Positions 33,665 to 44,454 of a stretch of 64,000 bases of DNA are shown one piece after another. The notes under the pieces are model-generated. The model was given only the letters and a program-made list of their open reading frames with translations, searched no databases and was not told the DNA's origin. Numbering within the stretch: position 1 is the first letter of the stretch; each line of letters opens with the position of its first letter. This DNA comes from Caprella mutica. Its lineage: Eukaryota; Arthropoda; Malacostraca; Amphipoda; Caprellidae. Position numbers and translations under genes: made by a program. The stretch covers positions 1 to 64,000 of the forward strand of contig CANNZV010003175.1 in the NCBI GenBank assembly GCA_947561585.1, in the 5' to 3' direction.

Positions 33665-35708
33665 CTAATGTAACTCCACCAAGATTCTGTTGAATTCTTT
33701 TTCGATGTAGGCAGATTGACGGCCTGTTGAACACAATATCTTTTTCAGAACCTCGAAGTCTTGGCCGAAGTACAGTTTAGGCATTAATTCCCGACACACT
33801 GGGCACGTTAACCTGAAATTTGCAGAAAAAGGTTAGAAATTTATGGGCCGCAATTTACCTGTATGACCCTAGAAAGGATGAACACCGATGATTGTACTCT
33901 AATTGGGAGAGAGGAAAATGAAAATTTATAGCTTTACTTCTAAAACTGGAAGTATAGCTATATAAAAAAATTCAAAATCAATAATCCAAATTACAACAGT
34001 TCAGAGCACAAAGAAGCATTCATAATTGTGGCTTTTAATTTTAAAAATTTGGTTCATTCAAGAGAGTAGTAATACTATAAGATACCTGAACTATTAAATG
34101 TTACATATTCAACCACTTAACTATTGGGAAAATTTATCATGATTCAATTTACTGACGACAAAATCATTGAACAAATGGGAAGCAATAATAATGTTAATAT
34201 AGGCAGTAGCTCAATTAGGTAATTCATTTTTTTCAAATTTATGAAATTATTGGATCAACTTATAATTTAAAAAATGAAACTTACAGTAGGTAGGTATTAT
34301 TAAATAGTTAGATCACTTCTTTAAAAGAAGATTTTAAAACAAATAATAGGTTTATTGGTACTCACGTGCACGATTTGTTGATCCAATACTCTAGACAAGT
34401 CAAGCACAAAAGATGCGGACAGTTTACACAGAGACCAAATGTTTCTCCAATATGGCTAGTTTTGCACAAACTGCATTCTGTTTTATCAAGAAATACCACT
34501 ACTTCGTTCAGAGTGTTGTAGCTTCGAACGTCCATCGCTTTAAACGCCTTCATCTTGGTTTCCGTGGATTCCCTAGTTACACCGCGAAATATGAAAGATC
34601 TTCCGCACCTCAATGTAGCGTCCTGTTCCTCTGGAAACCATACTCTTGATTTCATCAAGCGTAAAAATCTGGCATAATTGAACATTTCGTCAATGCTGGA
34701 TATACCAAGATCTTTAAGGATTAGCTCTTTTGTTAAATATATTACATCCAATAATAATTCATCAACCTCTTGTTGATCACGTGAAAGTGTGAAGTCTTGA
34801 GGATAGATAAGTTTCAGAAGCTCTAATAAGCTTCCCACAATTCTTCTAATTGGCAAATCTTTCAATATGAACAGTATGAAAAGAGAAGCTGCAATATATT
34901 CCAGGATTGCATCAAAATTCAGTAATTCATTATCATCCAAGCTTTCCTCATTGTCCATTTTAATTATATTAATGTTCCGTACTAGGTGTCTTCCTCTACT
35001 CTTTAACAAATGACTGACAACTCTATCATCGTATGCGCCACCTAATTCTTTTACAAAATCATCAAATCCTGGCTCCTCAGGATCCATATCAGGGACTGGA
35101 AAGTATTTTCTTCTAGCTTCTTCGCCTGTATATCTACTATAGGATAGAATCTCTATTACAACCATATTCGGAGATATTCGGTTCATAGCATAATACTTAT
35201 TAACGTTTAACGAGAGCATGGAATCTTCCACAGGAGTGGTAAAATTCTTTTTGACTACCATATTGAAAACTTGCATCAATTCAACCAGACGAGAATATAT
35301 GTTATTTACAGGTATGACGAGAGCAGCCGAAAACACATCAGGAGCAGCTTGTAGTTCATCTGCAATCGTAATATAATTGGAAAAGTCGTATTCTTCTTGT
35401 AGGAAAACAATTAAGTCATCCAATACACACCTCAAGTCCTCATATTCTTTTTCAATACGCATTAGCGCATAAAAAGAGATTGCACAGACATATTTTTCCA
35501 AACTACATAGAAGGTTATAGTAGTATTCGTTAGATAGACTAGAAGCTCTCCATACGTCGTAAGTATCGTGGTAGACTATTTTAACGAAATTAATTATTTC
35601 CAGCATGTCATTAGGATTCTGACCTGCATTAATAAAATGCGTACGATTAACTATTTCAGTGTGCATGTCGAGCAGCTTTTCGTTGATTTTGTGGATTGCC
35701 TCTCCCAT
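33665..35708 (-). CDS. RING-finger protein, paralogue 3 (two coding exons)
   Basis: Putative E3 ligase, 496 residues. Exon 1 is 34366-35708 (447 codons plus 2 nt), donor TGCAC|GTGAGT; exon 2 is 33665-33812, acceptor AATTTCAG|GTTA. The RING (about 412-454) has all eight C3HC4 ligands: CSLC, C430-P-H432-LLC, C438, then CPVC in exon 2. The residue before the split codon is Cys here (Ala in the others), and the first exon 2 residue is Leu, not Phe. The first 42 residues match paralogue 2 exactly; the following ~60 are closer to paralogue 1. DVFSAALVIP and MDPEEPGFDDFVKELGG are retained. The frame is intact, with a strong start context and an upstream in-frame TAA. Confidence 0.88.
33845..33871. 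mobile_element. Solo TcM-1 terminal repeat
   Basis: GGCCGCAATTTACCTGTATG-ACCCTA matches the TcM-1 end at 18530-18553; the rest of the element is absent. Confidence 0.65.
33880..34020 (+). repeat. RPT-1 fragment in gene 3 intron
   Basis: GAGAGGAAAATGAAAA, AATAATCCAAATTACAACAG and TTCAGAGCACAAAGAAG. Confidence 0.55.
34366..35708 (-). other. Exon 1 of RING gene 3
   Basis: 1343 bp, same length as exon 1 of gene 1; no internal stop or frameshift. Confidence 0.88.
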
Positions 35709-35826
35709 GATGACGACACTAACTGTTTAGATGGAGTGATCGGTAAGGAAGCTACAGCACTACTGAACCTTGAACAGTTTAGAAAATGTTTATTGGTTAT
35801 AGAGATCAAATTAGCATCGCCTGTAT
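35709..35826 (-). promoter_or_regulatory. Conserved 5' leader of RING gene 3
   Basis: Three mismatches to the gene 2 leader over about 110 bp; the invariant core is 35721-35767. Carries CAAGGTTCAG|TAG at the possible splice-acceptor position. Confidence 0.55.
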
Positions 35827-35844
35827 ACATGTATATCAATCGAT

Positions 35845-35945
35845 GATATGAAATGTTTCTTCTGAAATCACTGTATTTTCACAGAAAGTAGGGACGGGTA
35901 GATGACACCTAATTTAATTCATTAACGTCTATAAAATGTAAGTCT
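35845..35945. repeat. Upstream flank of the RING duplicon
   Basis: Homologous to 19165-19260 upstream of gene 1; marks how far the duplicated segment extends. Confidence 0.55.
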
Positions 35946-36475
35946 ACTTGAATAATAAATATTTAATATAATATGCGAAATGTACACACTTTAATAATTA
36001 ATAAGCTATGTCTAAATAATAATTATGAATATTACAGGTAGATACATAAATTTTCTTTGCAGAACGTTGAATGGAATACAAAACCCTGAATCAAAAATAT
36101 GCTGATTGAACATGTAACAAATGTTTAATACTAATTTAATTTGATAGTATAATTTTCATTAATTGTATTCACTCGTATTAAAATTCACCCACACCAATAA
36201 TGTACTTCCTTTAAGTTGAAAGGATGTAATTTAATTGAAGCTAATCCATATTCCCTACTTACTAAGTCCATACCTGCCTCAATCTTTTTTTATTTTTACT
36301 CTACTACATGTTACTAATTTAGATTAGTTAAATTAATTTCTTGGAAATAAATTATTATAAACATATAAACCTGTGGATTCATTTAGAATTTTATAAAAAA
36401 ATATTTTTGTGAGTTTTGAAGAAACTGCTGAAGAAATCCATATTTACGTTTTTACTTCTTCTACGTTATTACTAT
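35946..36475. other. AT-rich spacer, nothing recognised
   Basis: No supported feature. Confidence 0.45.
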
Positions 36476-36477
36476 AT

Positions 36478-36695
36478 TTAGGTTCCCTGACGGCTAACGT
36501 TGGTAGAGTAAAGGGACGCTCGGGCATTGGCACGCCAGTGCAAATTATACACTAGGCCAATGTAGGGAATCGACACTGTAATAACAGCTGTTGAACAGCG
36601 TTGTGCCAATGAAATGAAAACGACATTTGGCCAGCGGTTGCTAAAAAGCACTGGTCCAATAAAGGAAAACATTGGTTAACCCAATCCAGTGATTT
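36478..36695. repeat. GC-richer repeat-like island with CCAATG/CATTGG words
   Basis: Composition differs abruptly from its flanks. It contains many CATTGG/CCAATG/GGCCA words in both orientations (GGGCATTGGCACGCCAGTG, AGGCCAATGTAGGGAAT, GGTTAACCCAATCC). It is probably an ancient interspersed repeat; family not identified. Confidence 0.45.
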
Positions 36696-37055
36696 TTTGA
36701 TGTCCTTACATAAATTCCAATGTAATTGAAATAAAAAATATTACATTTTGCGTGATTATAGTGCTTTAAGCGACAGTTATACCTATTACCTACCTTATTA
36801 TTTCGTACTTTTATATGTATTAGGAAATTATGTAGGTATTAAAATTTTCTTTTAATAATAATCTGAGACTGTTTACCTTCATAAGAGATTGTTTAAAATG
36901 CTGTTAAAGAAAACTTACAAAGTATAAATCCCCGACTGAAGGAAAACCTCAGTCGGACATAGCGTCCATTGAACGGCATAGCGGACACTTTTTCCGGTAC
37001 ATGTACATACTGTCCGTTGTACGAGTTTTACCTTTAGCTTTTCTAAAAACAAAAA
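36696..37055. other. Spacer with a short hairpin
   Basis: CCGACTGAAGG and CCTCAGTCGG at about 36931-36956 can pair; otherwise nothing. Confidence 0.45.
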
Positions 37056-37059
37056 TTTG

Positions 37060-37270
37060 GCTGTGACAATATGCTTTTAGCATAAAAATATACTCTTGAA
37101 CATAATTAATATGAAGCAAATTCCCCATAAGAAAAAGAAATAAATATAAAGAATAATATTTCCATTTTAAAAATATTCTTTTTTATTCAAAATTATTCTT
37201 TTTTTATTCGAAAATATTTTTTTCACGAATAAACACTATTTTTATGAAGCTGATATTTTCAGTTACCGAC
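37060..37270 (+). mobile_element. hAT family fragment
   Basis: Begins GGCTGTGACAATATGCTTTT, like the TAGGGTTGTGACAATAT termini, and continues with AAAAATATTC words typical of the subterminal regions. No right end. Confidence 0.55.
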
Positions 37271-37731
37271 AGACAATCAGAGAAGCTAGGTGTAAACTAT
37301 CTCTCCCAACTTTAATCACACCAAATAGCCAATTCAATATCCTCAATTAAGTATATCTTTGAAATTGTAGCCATTTCTGGCAATTTAGTATAAATACGCC
37401 TGTTATCCCTTCAATTATTAATTTAACAGTTTATTTATTTCATTCATGAAAGTGAGCTTGGCAGCTAGTAAATTCGTATATTTAGTATGAAAAGTCATTT
37501 TTTCGTTTGAAATAATTATTCACATTGAAAATTATACTTTCTATTCAATTTTAAATGAAATATTACTATATGGTTAAAATAACGTTAGTAAAATAATATA
37601 GATTGGAGTTTGAATTGCCAACTGTTCTATTTTTTCCCTTAATTATGATCTGTAAAAATGTATTTCTAGTACAGTTACAACATTGTTACAAGTTACTGTT
37701 GTCTTCACGTGTTCTGTATAGCGTAATCTAA
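37271..37731. other. AT-rich spacer, nothing recognised
   Basis: No supported feature. Confidence 0.45.
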
Positions 37732-38208
37732 TTAATACACCTGTATATGAAAATAGCACTGGCCGTCTCTTCGCCAACCTAAAGCATTGAAAAATCCAGC
37801 TCTATTAGGCACTAAGTTCTCACTCTCATAGAACTGGTTTGGATTGACAGTCCTACAAGAAGTGATTATACCGTTCTTTGTATCAGAGGTATGGAATTTA
37901 ATCATTTTCTTCCTCTTATCAGGAGACTGATAAGTAGGTTGCTTGCCAACTCTAAATGCACTAGATATTGCACTTGTAGGAACCGCTAGTTTCAGTTTGT
38001 TCTTTAATATTTCCCTGACAGTTACTATAGGATTTTCCTCTGCCGATGCAGGAAGAAGAGCATCACCAGATAGGATAACGGAGTTACTTCTCTGCGAAGA
38101 TTCGATGTCGTGAAGACTGTTTTTCAGATCTTGATTTTCACGTCATAGCATCATAACTTCTCCTTCCAATCTTTCACATCTTACATCTCTGGGTTCTAGT
38201 TGTTCCAT
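37732..38208 (-). pseudogene. LINE-type retrotransposon ORF1-like fragment with in-frame stop
   Basis: The minus strand reads 159 codons from ATG (38208) to TAA (37732), with one in-frame TGA at 38143-38145 (codon 22). After a short coiled-coil-like N-terminus comes SVILSGDALLP, then VREILKNKLKL, SAFRVGKQP, DKRKKMIKFHTSD, CRTVNPNQFYESENLVPNR. This order (ILSGD, KLKL, a helical stretch ending RxGKxP, DKR..KF, then an LxPxR end) resembles the nucleic-acid-binding ORF1 proteins of invertebrate non-LTR retrotransposons, judged from general familiarity. No reverse transcriptase or endonuclease is nearby. It is best read as a dead fragment; a host-expressed remnant is possible but unsupported. Confidence 0.65.
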
Positions 38209-38214
38209 TATTTC

Positions 38215-38740
38215 ATACTTTAATTCTGTTATTGGAATTTATTTATACATTGCTTGTTTGCGAGAACAGTGTCATAACTTCAGGAAAACTGTTCTTTTCA
38301 GGAGAGGCTTTTTAGTACTTGTAATGTACGTACATTTAATGGTATATCGTTAGGACATATAGGTTCCTCTCTAGCGGTACATTTTAAAGTTACAATGATG
38401 ATTTTTTTACCAAAATGATCAGCATTTTATGATTTATATGTCTATATGGATAACTCTAAAATAGGTGTTTTTGTGTTTATGACGTTGTTGCTGCATCAAA
38501 CGATATGTAGATACCTCACTTAAGAGTATTTTTTTCTGGCTAGCAATTTAAAAAATGAAAAGAAAATGGTAGAGGCACCGATATTTTTTCATTGTTTCGG
38601 CACTGTAAAACAGAATGTGTGTCAACCACTGGTCTAAAGGAAACAAAGTGAAATGATTAATCTAATAATTATTTTAACGTAAGAGCTTTTTAGCACAAAA
38701 ACATTCTTATCGAAATTGAACACTGTAGAGTTCAATCTGC
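38215..38740. other. Spacer, nothing recognised
   Basis: No supported feature between the LINE fragment and the 38-bp array. Confidence 0.45.
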
Positions 38741-38744
38741 TCGG

Positions 38745-40490
38745 TAGTAGAGACTAATGTTAGGTATAACAGACACCTAATGTAGTAAAGACTAATGTTT
38801 GGCATAACAGACACCTAATGTAGAAGAGACTAATGTTTGGTATAACAGACACCTAATGTAGAAGAGACTAATGTTTGGTATAACAGACACCTAATGTAGT
38901 AAAGACTAATGTTTGGTATAACAGACACCTAATGTAGTAGAGACTAATGTTAGGTATAACAGACACCTAATGTAGTAGAGTCTAATGTTTGGTATAACAG
39001 ACACCTAATGTAGTAGAGTCTATTGTTTGGTATAACAGACACCTAATGTAGTAAAGACTATTGTTTGGCATAACAGACACCTAATGAAGTAAAGACTATT
39101 GTTTGGCATAACAGACACCTAATGTAGTAAAGACTATTGTTTGGCATAACAGACACCTAATGTAGTAAAGACTATTGTTTGGCATAACAGACACCTAATG
39201 TAGTAGAGACTATTGTTTGGCATAACAGACACCTAATGTAGTAAAGACTATTGTTTGGCATAACAGACACCTAATGTAGTAGAGACTAATGTTTGGCATA
39301 ACAGACACCTAATGTAGTAAAGACTATTGTTTGGCATAACAGACACCTAATGTAGTAAAGACTATTGTTTGGCATATCAGACACCTAATGTAGTAGAGAC
39401 TAATGTTTGCCATAACAGACACCTAATGTAGTAAAGATTAATGTTAGGCATAACAGACACCTAATGTAGTAGAGACTAATGTTTGGCATAACAGACACCT
39501 AATGTAGTAAAGACTATTGTTTGGCATAACAGACACCTAATGTAGTAAAGACTATTGTTTGGCATATCAGACACCTAATGTAGTAGAGACTAATGTTTGC
39601 CATAACAGACACCTAATGTAGTAGAGACTAATGTTTGGTATAACAGACACCTAATGTAGTAAAGACTATTGTTTGGCATAACAGACACCTAATGTAGTAG
39701 AGACTAATGTTTGGTATAACAGACACCTAATGTAGTAAAGACTATTGTTTGGTATAACAGACACCTAATGTAGAAGATACTAATGTTTGGCATAACAGAC
39801 ACCTAATGTAGAAGAGACTAATTTTTGGCATAACAGACACCTAATGTAGTAAAGACTAATGTTTGGTATAACAGACACCTAATGTAGTAGAGTCTAATGT
39901 TTGATATAACAGACACCTAATGTAGTAGAGACTAATGTTTGATATAACAGACACCTAATGTAGTAGAGTCTAATGTTTGGTATAACAGACACCTAATGTA
40001 GTAGAGACTAATATTTGGTATAACAGACACCTAATGTAGTAGAGACTAATGTTTGGTATAACAGACACCTAATGTAGTAGAGTCTGTTGTTTGTTATAAC
40101 AGACACCTAATGTAGTAGAGTCTAATGTTTGATATAACAGACACCTAATGTAGGAGAGACTAATGTTTGGCATAACAGACACCTAATGTAGTTGAGACTA
40201 ATGTTTGGTATAACAGACACTTAATGTAGTAGAGTCTAATGTTTGTTATAACAGACACCTAATGTAAAAGAGACTAATGTTTGGTATAACAGACACCTAA
40301 TGTAGTAGAGTCTAATGTTTGTTATAACAGACACCTAATGTAGAAGAGACTAATGTTTGGTATAACAGACACCTAATGTAGTAGAGTCTAATGTTTGTTA
40401 TAACAGACACCTAATGTAGAAGAGACTAATGTTTGTTATAACAGAAACCTAATGCAGAAGAGACTAATGTTTCGTATAACAGACACATAA
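38745..40490. repeat. 38-bp tandem satellite
   Basis: About 46 copies of AGACACCTAATGTAGTAGAG plus ACTAATGTTTGGTATAAC. Variable sites (TAGTAG/TAGTAA/TAGAAG, AATG/ATTG, GGTA/GGCA) occur in local runs. A block around 39270-39420 recurs at about 39460-39610, recognisable by the rare GGCATATCAG and TTTGCCATAAC variants. Confidence 0.96.
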
Positions 40491-40494
40491 CACT

Positions 40495-41125
40495 CATTAG
40501 TCTCCTCTCTACGAAATGTTGTAGGAATTTCTAAGCCGTTCCATCCTTCATCCTAACCTCCTCATTAATTACCACCCAAACGAGAGAAATTAAGAATTTT
40601 AGGGTGAAAGTTCGAATGATTCCCTCAGCCGAAAATCTGTAGCAGAATATTCCATTTTCCTCTGGATTTTATCATTTGCCAGTAATGCTATTGGCGTTAA
40701 ATTTCTGTTGAGAATTCTTTAATTCTTGATTTTAATTGGATATATTAGTTTTCTTGTGAATATAACAGCTTAAAATCTGTAGCAGAATATTTCTCAGAGA
40801 TATTTTATCTAGATTTTATTATTTGACACTGAATTAAATTTTATTGAAATGTAATTAGCTATAAATTTCTGTGATTTGATTTTTTTCAATTTTTTTCTTT
40901 AATTGAAAATATTGTCTTTTTGCGAATACAACATGCATTAAATGTGTTTATTAGGTGGAATAGAAATTATCTGTTTTCATATGTCAATTAGGGTTCCTAC
41001 ACAATTAATTTCTTGTACAACTTTCATGAATGATGATGGAAAATTTTGGCAGAAGGCATTTCAAGCCGTGGACAGGTATAATCATTATGGTAATCTTTTC
41101 AAAAACTTTTGCTAACTTAAACTTC
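40495..41125. other. AT-rich spacer, nothing recognised
   Basis: AAAATCTGTAGCAGAATATT occurs twice (about 40632 and 40772), otherwise featureless. Confidence 0.45.
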
Positions 41126-41129
41126 ATTT

Positions 41130-41215
41130 CCCTGGACTGGTAGGTGACTTTGTTCATGGAGCCACTTTCCTTTCTGACTGCTTCTGCAAGTCCCTTGTAT
41201 TTCATTTACATTCAA
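41130..41215 (-). repeat. RPT-1 fragment, inverted
   Basis: Complement of the RPT-1 5' part: GGTGACTTTGTTCATGGAGC, CACTTTCCTTTCTGACTGCT, TCCCTTGTATTTCATTT. A 66-codon frame here reads through it and is not called. Confidence 0.8.
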
Positions 41216-41309
41216 CGTCAGCGATATTAATTAACGTCAACCATATGTAATCCCAGTCTGATACTTTATTTACGAATTCAATTTGAATGATTTTTTATTT
41301 ATAGATTCA

Positions 41310-41420
41310 TCTAAGTTACGGTCATTTAACTGAAAAGGATATAATAATTATTATTATTTTAATTTCAATTAGTATCCAGGATACCTGCAAATATCATGGA
41401 TACAAGTAAACCAACAAAGT
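41310..41420. repeat. Diverged TcM-2 core fragment
   Basis: Contains ACGGTCATTTAACTGAAAA and AGTATCCAGGATACCTGCAA, the family core; terminal repeats are lost. Confidence 0.45.
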
Positions 41421-42555
41421 GAAGCGAGTTGGGTTCCTTCTTAGACTATCGGCGAAATATTCCTATGTTATTCGTACGGGGAGACTCTTTACTTACTCTT
41501 GGAAAATTTTAAGTTGATATTTCGATACCTAATATCTAAACGCATTCATTGCTTCAAAGTTCATTGAAATGTGTATTTCAATAAAAACGTTATGAGCAAA
41601 TTAATTAGAAGTAGTAACGTCAATTAAGAGACACAACATCTATTTACGCAAGAAATTTAACAGATTGGTTACCAAATAACATCAAGTTCTCTCAGTTTTG
41701 GGAGTATAACTTATTATTGAAGTAATTATTTACTTTATACCCTTTATATATATATATATCTTATATTCATTTAAATAAATACGAGATGAAACTAACACCT
41801 AGTTAGTTTCATAATATGATGATATCACTATCAGAATTTTAAATACCTACCTAGGTATATTTTATGAGTTAGAAAGGTAGGTTCACCGTACCTAGTTAGG
41901 TTTAGTTACGTTATTTCTAATTAAATTGCTCATAACTTTTTTATTGAAAAATACATTTCAATGAACTCTGTAGCAATGAATGCGTTTAGATATTACGTAT
42001 CGAAATATCGGTTTAAAATATTCCAAGAGTAGTTACATAGTCAGCCGTAATGGATATTCTGGCACCTAATATATAATGCTATCAAAGTTACTGAGTTTCT
42101 GTTCGCTGTGCGCATTTGAAAATAATGTCACTATATTTATATCATGGATACGAGTTCTTATTTAAAGACCCTTTTCATTGATGAGGAAGACTGAAATCTG
42201 AAGTGGATTTGGAGAGACCTAGATTAGGATGAAAAAATATTATTTTCACAATGCTAATTTGTTCAAGATAATTGTCATTATCATTATATTGTTATAATTA
42301 CATTTTCAAATGCCCCCAGGGAACAGAAAATTGTTATCATCATTATAGTATTATTTTATTTTCATGTCCGCCCAGGAAACATAAACTTTCTAAATACATT
42401 ATTAAATATAATAAGTTTGTATTTTTCTAACTATATAATTTAATTGTGAAAAGTCAGTAACTTTGGTAGCATTATATTTTATTAGTTATTTCCTTTATTT
42501 TCAAATGCGCCCAGCAAACAGGAAAGATCAGTGGTCTATTAAAATTAAAATAGTA
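41421..42555. other. AT-rich spacer with a short TA repeat
   Basis: (TA)n near 41745-41757. Three imperfect copies of TTTTCAAATGCNCCCAG.NAACA lie near 42303, 42360 and 42498. No gene recognised. Confidence 0.45.
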
Positions 42556-42574
42556 TAAGTATTATTTTATTTCT

Positions 42575-42622
42575 TATTTATGACCGAAGATGTGAAACTG
42601 ACCCACTATTCGTAACTTACCC
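42575..42622. mobile_element. Solo TcM-2 right end
   Basis: ATGACCGAAGATGTGAAACT, then ATTCGTAACTTACCC|TA matches the right end of 63362-63762. Confidence 0.65.
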
Positions 42623-42639
42623 TACAATTGTAAATTTTT

Positions 42640-42691
42640 AGCAATTTTTGAAGAATAGAGGAATAGAAAAATAGAAAAAAAAATTTATTTT
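42640..42691. repeat. Polypurine simple repeat, left block
   Basis: AATAGAGGAATAGAAAAATA-type repeat cut off by the RPT-1 copy that starts at 42692. Confidence 0.7.
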
Positions 42692-43184
42692 AGTAGGGGT
42701 TTAACGTCTGCTTCGGAACCAAAGGCCATATCGCTGACGTCAAGAGGAAATTAAATACAAGGGACTGGAAGTAGCAGTCAGATAGGAAAGTGGCTCCATG
42801 AACAAAGTCACTTACCACCGTCGGTGACAATGCTCATGGATGCAGAAAAGCTACTCCGTGAATGCAGTCACTTACCAAGGAATGTGACGAAACGGGACAC
42901 AAGCACCGGTGGCTGCACTCACGGATGGAAGAGGAAAATGAAGAGGTGATAGTAAATGAAGCCTACGAGTCTACCTAACACAAAATCTAAGACCTCGTAG
43001 TTGAAGAGCATAACCCTAGCGCTATCCTCTAAAACTGCAAGTAGCGTTAAAAAAATGATAAACATGGTAAAAATGAAAGAAGACCTTCCATAATCCAAAT
43101 TACAACAGTTCGGGGCCCAAGGGACGCCACCCCCCTTCTCTTCCATTCACCACAGACAGCTTCAGGATAGAGCCCCTGGGGGCA
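42692..43184 (+). repeat. RPT-1 interspersed repeat, best-preserved copy (~490 bp)
   Basis: Reference copy. It starts AGTAGGGGTTTAACGTCTGC and ends AGGATAGAGCCCCTGGGGGC. In order it holds CATATCGCTGACGTCAAGAG, GGCTCCATGAACAAAGTCAC, CGGATGGAAGAGGAAAATGA, CATAACCCTAGCGCTATCC and TTCTCTTCCATTCACCACAG. I see no clear terminal inverted repeats, poly-A tail or target duplication, so the class is unresolved. At least fifteen copies or fragments lie in this window. A 75-codon minus-strand frame inside it lacks recognisable features and is not called. Confidence 0.88.
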
Positions 43185-43660
43185 AATAGAAAAATAGAAA
43201 AATAGAAGAATAGAAAAGAATGAAAAATAGAAGAATAAAGAATAGAAAATTAAAAGAATAGAAAAATAGAAAATTAGAAAAATAGAAAATTAAAAGAATA
43301 GAAAAATAGAAGAATAGAAAAATAGAAAAATAGAAGAAGAATAGAAGAATAGAAAAATAGAAGAATAGAAAAATAGAAGAATAGAAAAATAGAAAAATAG
43401 AAAAATAGAAGAATAGAAAAATAGAAAAATAGAAAATTAGAAAAATTGAAAATTAAAAGAATAGAAAAATAGAAGAAGAATAGAAGAATAGAAAAATAGA
43501 AGAATAGAAAAATAGAAGAATAGAAAAATAGAAGAATAGAAAAATAGAAGAATAGAAAAATAGAAAAATAGAAAATTAGAAAAATTGAAAATTAAAAGAA
43601 TAGAAAAATAGAAGAATAGAATAGAAAAATAGATGAGTGGAAGAGTTGAAGAGTAGAAAA
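43185..43660. repeat. Polypurine simple repeat, right block
   Basis: Irregular (AATAGAAA)/(AATAGAAG) tract, with occasional AAATTAGAAAAATTGAAAAT segments. The complementary pyrimidine strand gives artefactual F/Y/S-rich frames. Confidence 0.9.
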
Positions 43661-43664
43661 AAAA

Positions 43665-43960
43665 ATATTCCCCTAGAGACTCTTTCCTATAGCACACAAA
43701 GTCCCCCCTCGCTATTGGTCCCCACAAATCCCACTAATACAACCAATAGTCGCAATGGTCTTTCAATTGCAGTTTATGTTGTGACAAGAGAGGCCTACTG
43801 GTCTTCTTTATTATAATTTAGGAATATAAACACTGCCTTTTTCCTCCACTAATGCCAATTTATGCATTTAACTCTCCCGCCTCATTGTATAGAGCAAATA
43901 AAGACAATTGCTACAGTTTGTGGTGGTGACGTCATAAAAGCGACATATTGTGAGCACATT
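43665..43960. other. Spacer, nothing recognised
   Basis: No supported feature. Confidence 0.4.
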
Positions 43961-43963
43961 ATA

Positions 43964-44062
43964 CAGTGTAGCTCCTCTATAGTGAATGTAGAGTCCTGAG
44001 TAAGAGAAATAACCCGTATAGTGAACAAATTTTATGTCAGACTAAAAATTGCAGACTGAAAA
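43964..44062 (+). mobile_element. pogo-like MITE, left half
   Basis: TA|CAGTGTAGCTCCTCTATAGT then GAATGTAGAGTCCTGAGTAA matches the left arm of the element at 49862-50081; the right arm is missing. Confidence 0.6.
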
Positions 44063-44228
44063 CTTTTTTTTACTTAGTACATATCACCCAGATTGTAGCA
44101 AATGTATCGGTACTCCTGTACAGTAACTTGAAGTTATTTTATCACCTAAACTAAAAATGTATCACAATTTACAGATTGTAAATAAACCTAAAGATGCAGA
44201 ATTCTTTTCATTGAATGGCTGTTAATAT

Positions 44229-44292
44229 TTTGGTGGGGCCTTAGAAGATCATGTAGGGTCCCCTCCTAATCTTCTATGGCCCCACCATAACT
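44229..44292. repeat. Hairpin with GGTGGGGCC ends
   Basis: TGGTGGGGCCTTAGAAGAT (44231-44249) pairs with ATCTTCTATGGCCCCACCA (44269-44287) with one mismatch. The same arm sequence bounds the element at 47658-48514. Confidence 0.8.
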
Positions 44293-44454
44293 TTCTCTCA
44301 TGAAATAATACTCCTCTATCTTATGTATTAAATTATTCTTAAAGATAAAGGATATCGCAATAAAATGTAAATGAGGATAAATAGAAATAGGGTCTCGGAC
44401 TTGCCGCTTGGTGTCGCCGTTGTCCATGATTTGGTGTTGTTTTTTGTATATAAT

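Larger units (their letters stand above)
33813..34365 (-). other. Intron of RING gene 3 (shortest of the three)
   Basis: A 553-bp GT-AG phase-2 intron. It holds a solo TcM-1 terminus (33845-33871), an RPT-1 fragment (33880-34020) and a segment homologous to the other introns (34040-34290). Confidence 0.8.

Noticed and set aside
38745..40490. CRISPR-like appearance of regularly spaced repeats
   Set aside because: Units are contiguous with no unique spacers, there are no cas genes, and the window is eukaryotic. The same holds for the other arrays.
42919..43146. 75-codon minus-strand frame
   Set aside because: It lies wholly in the RPT-1 repeat and is not kept open in other copies.
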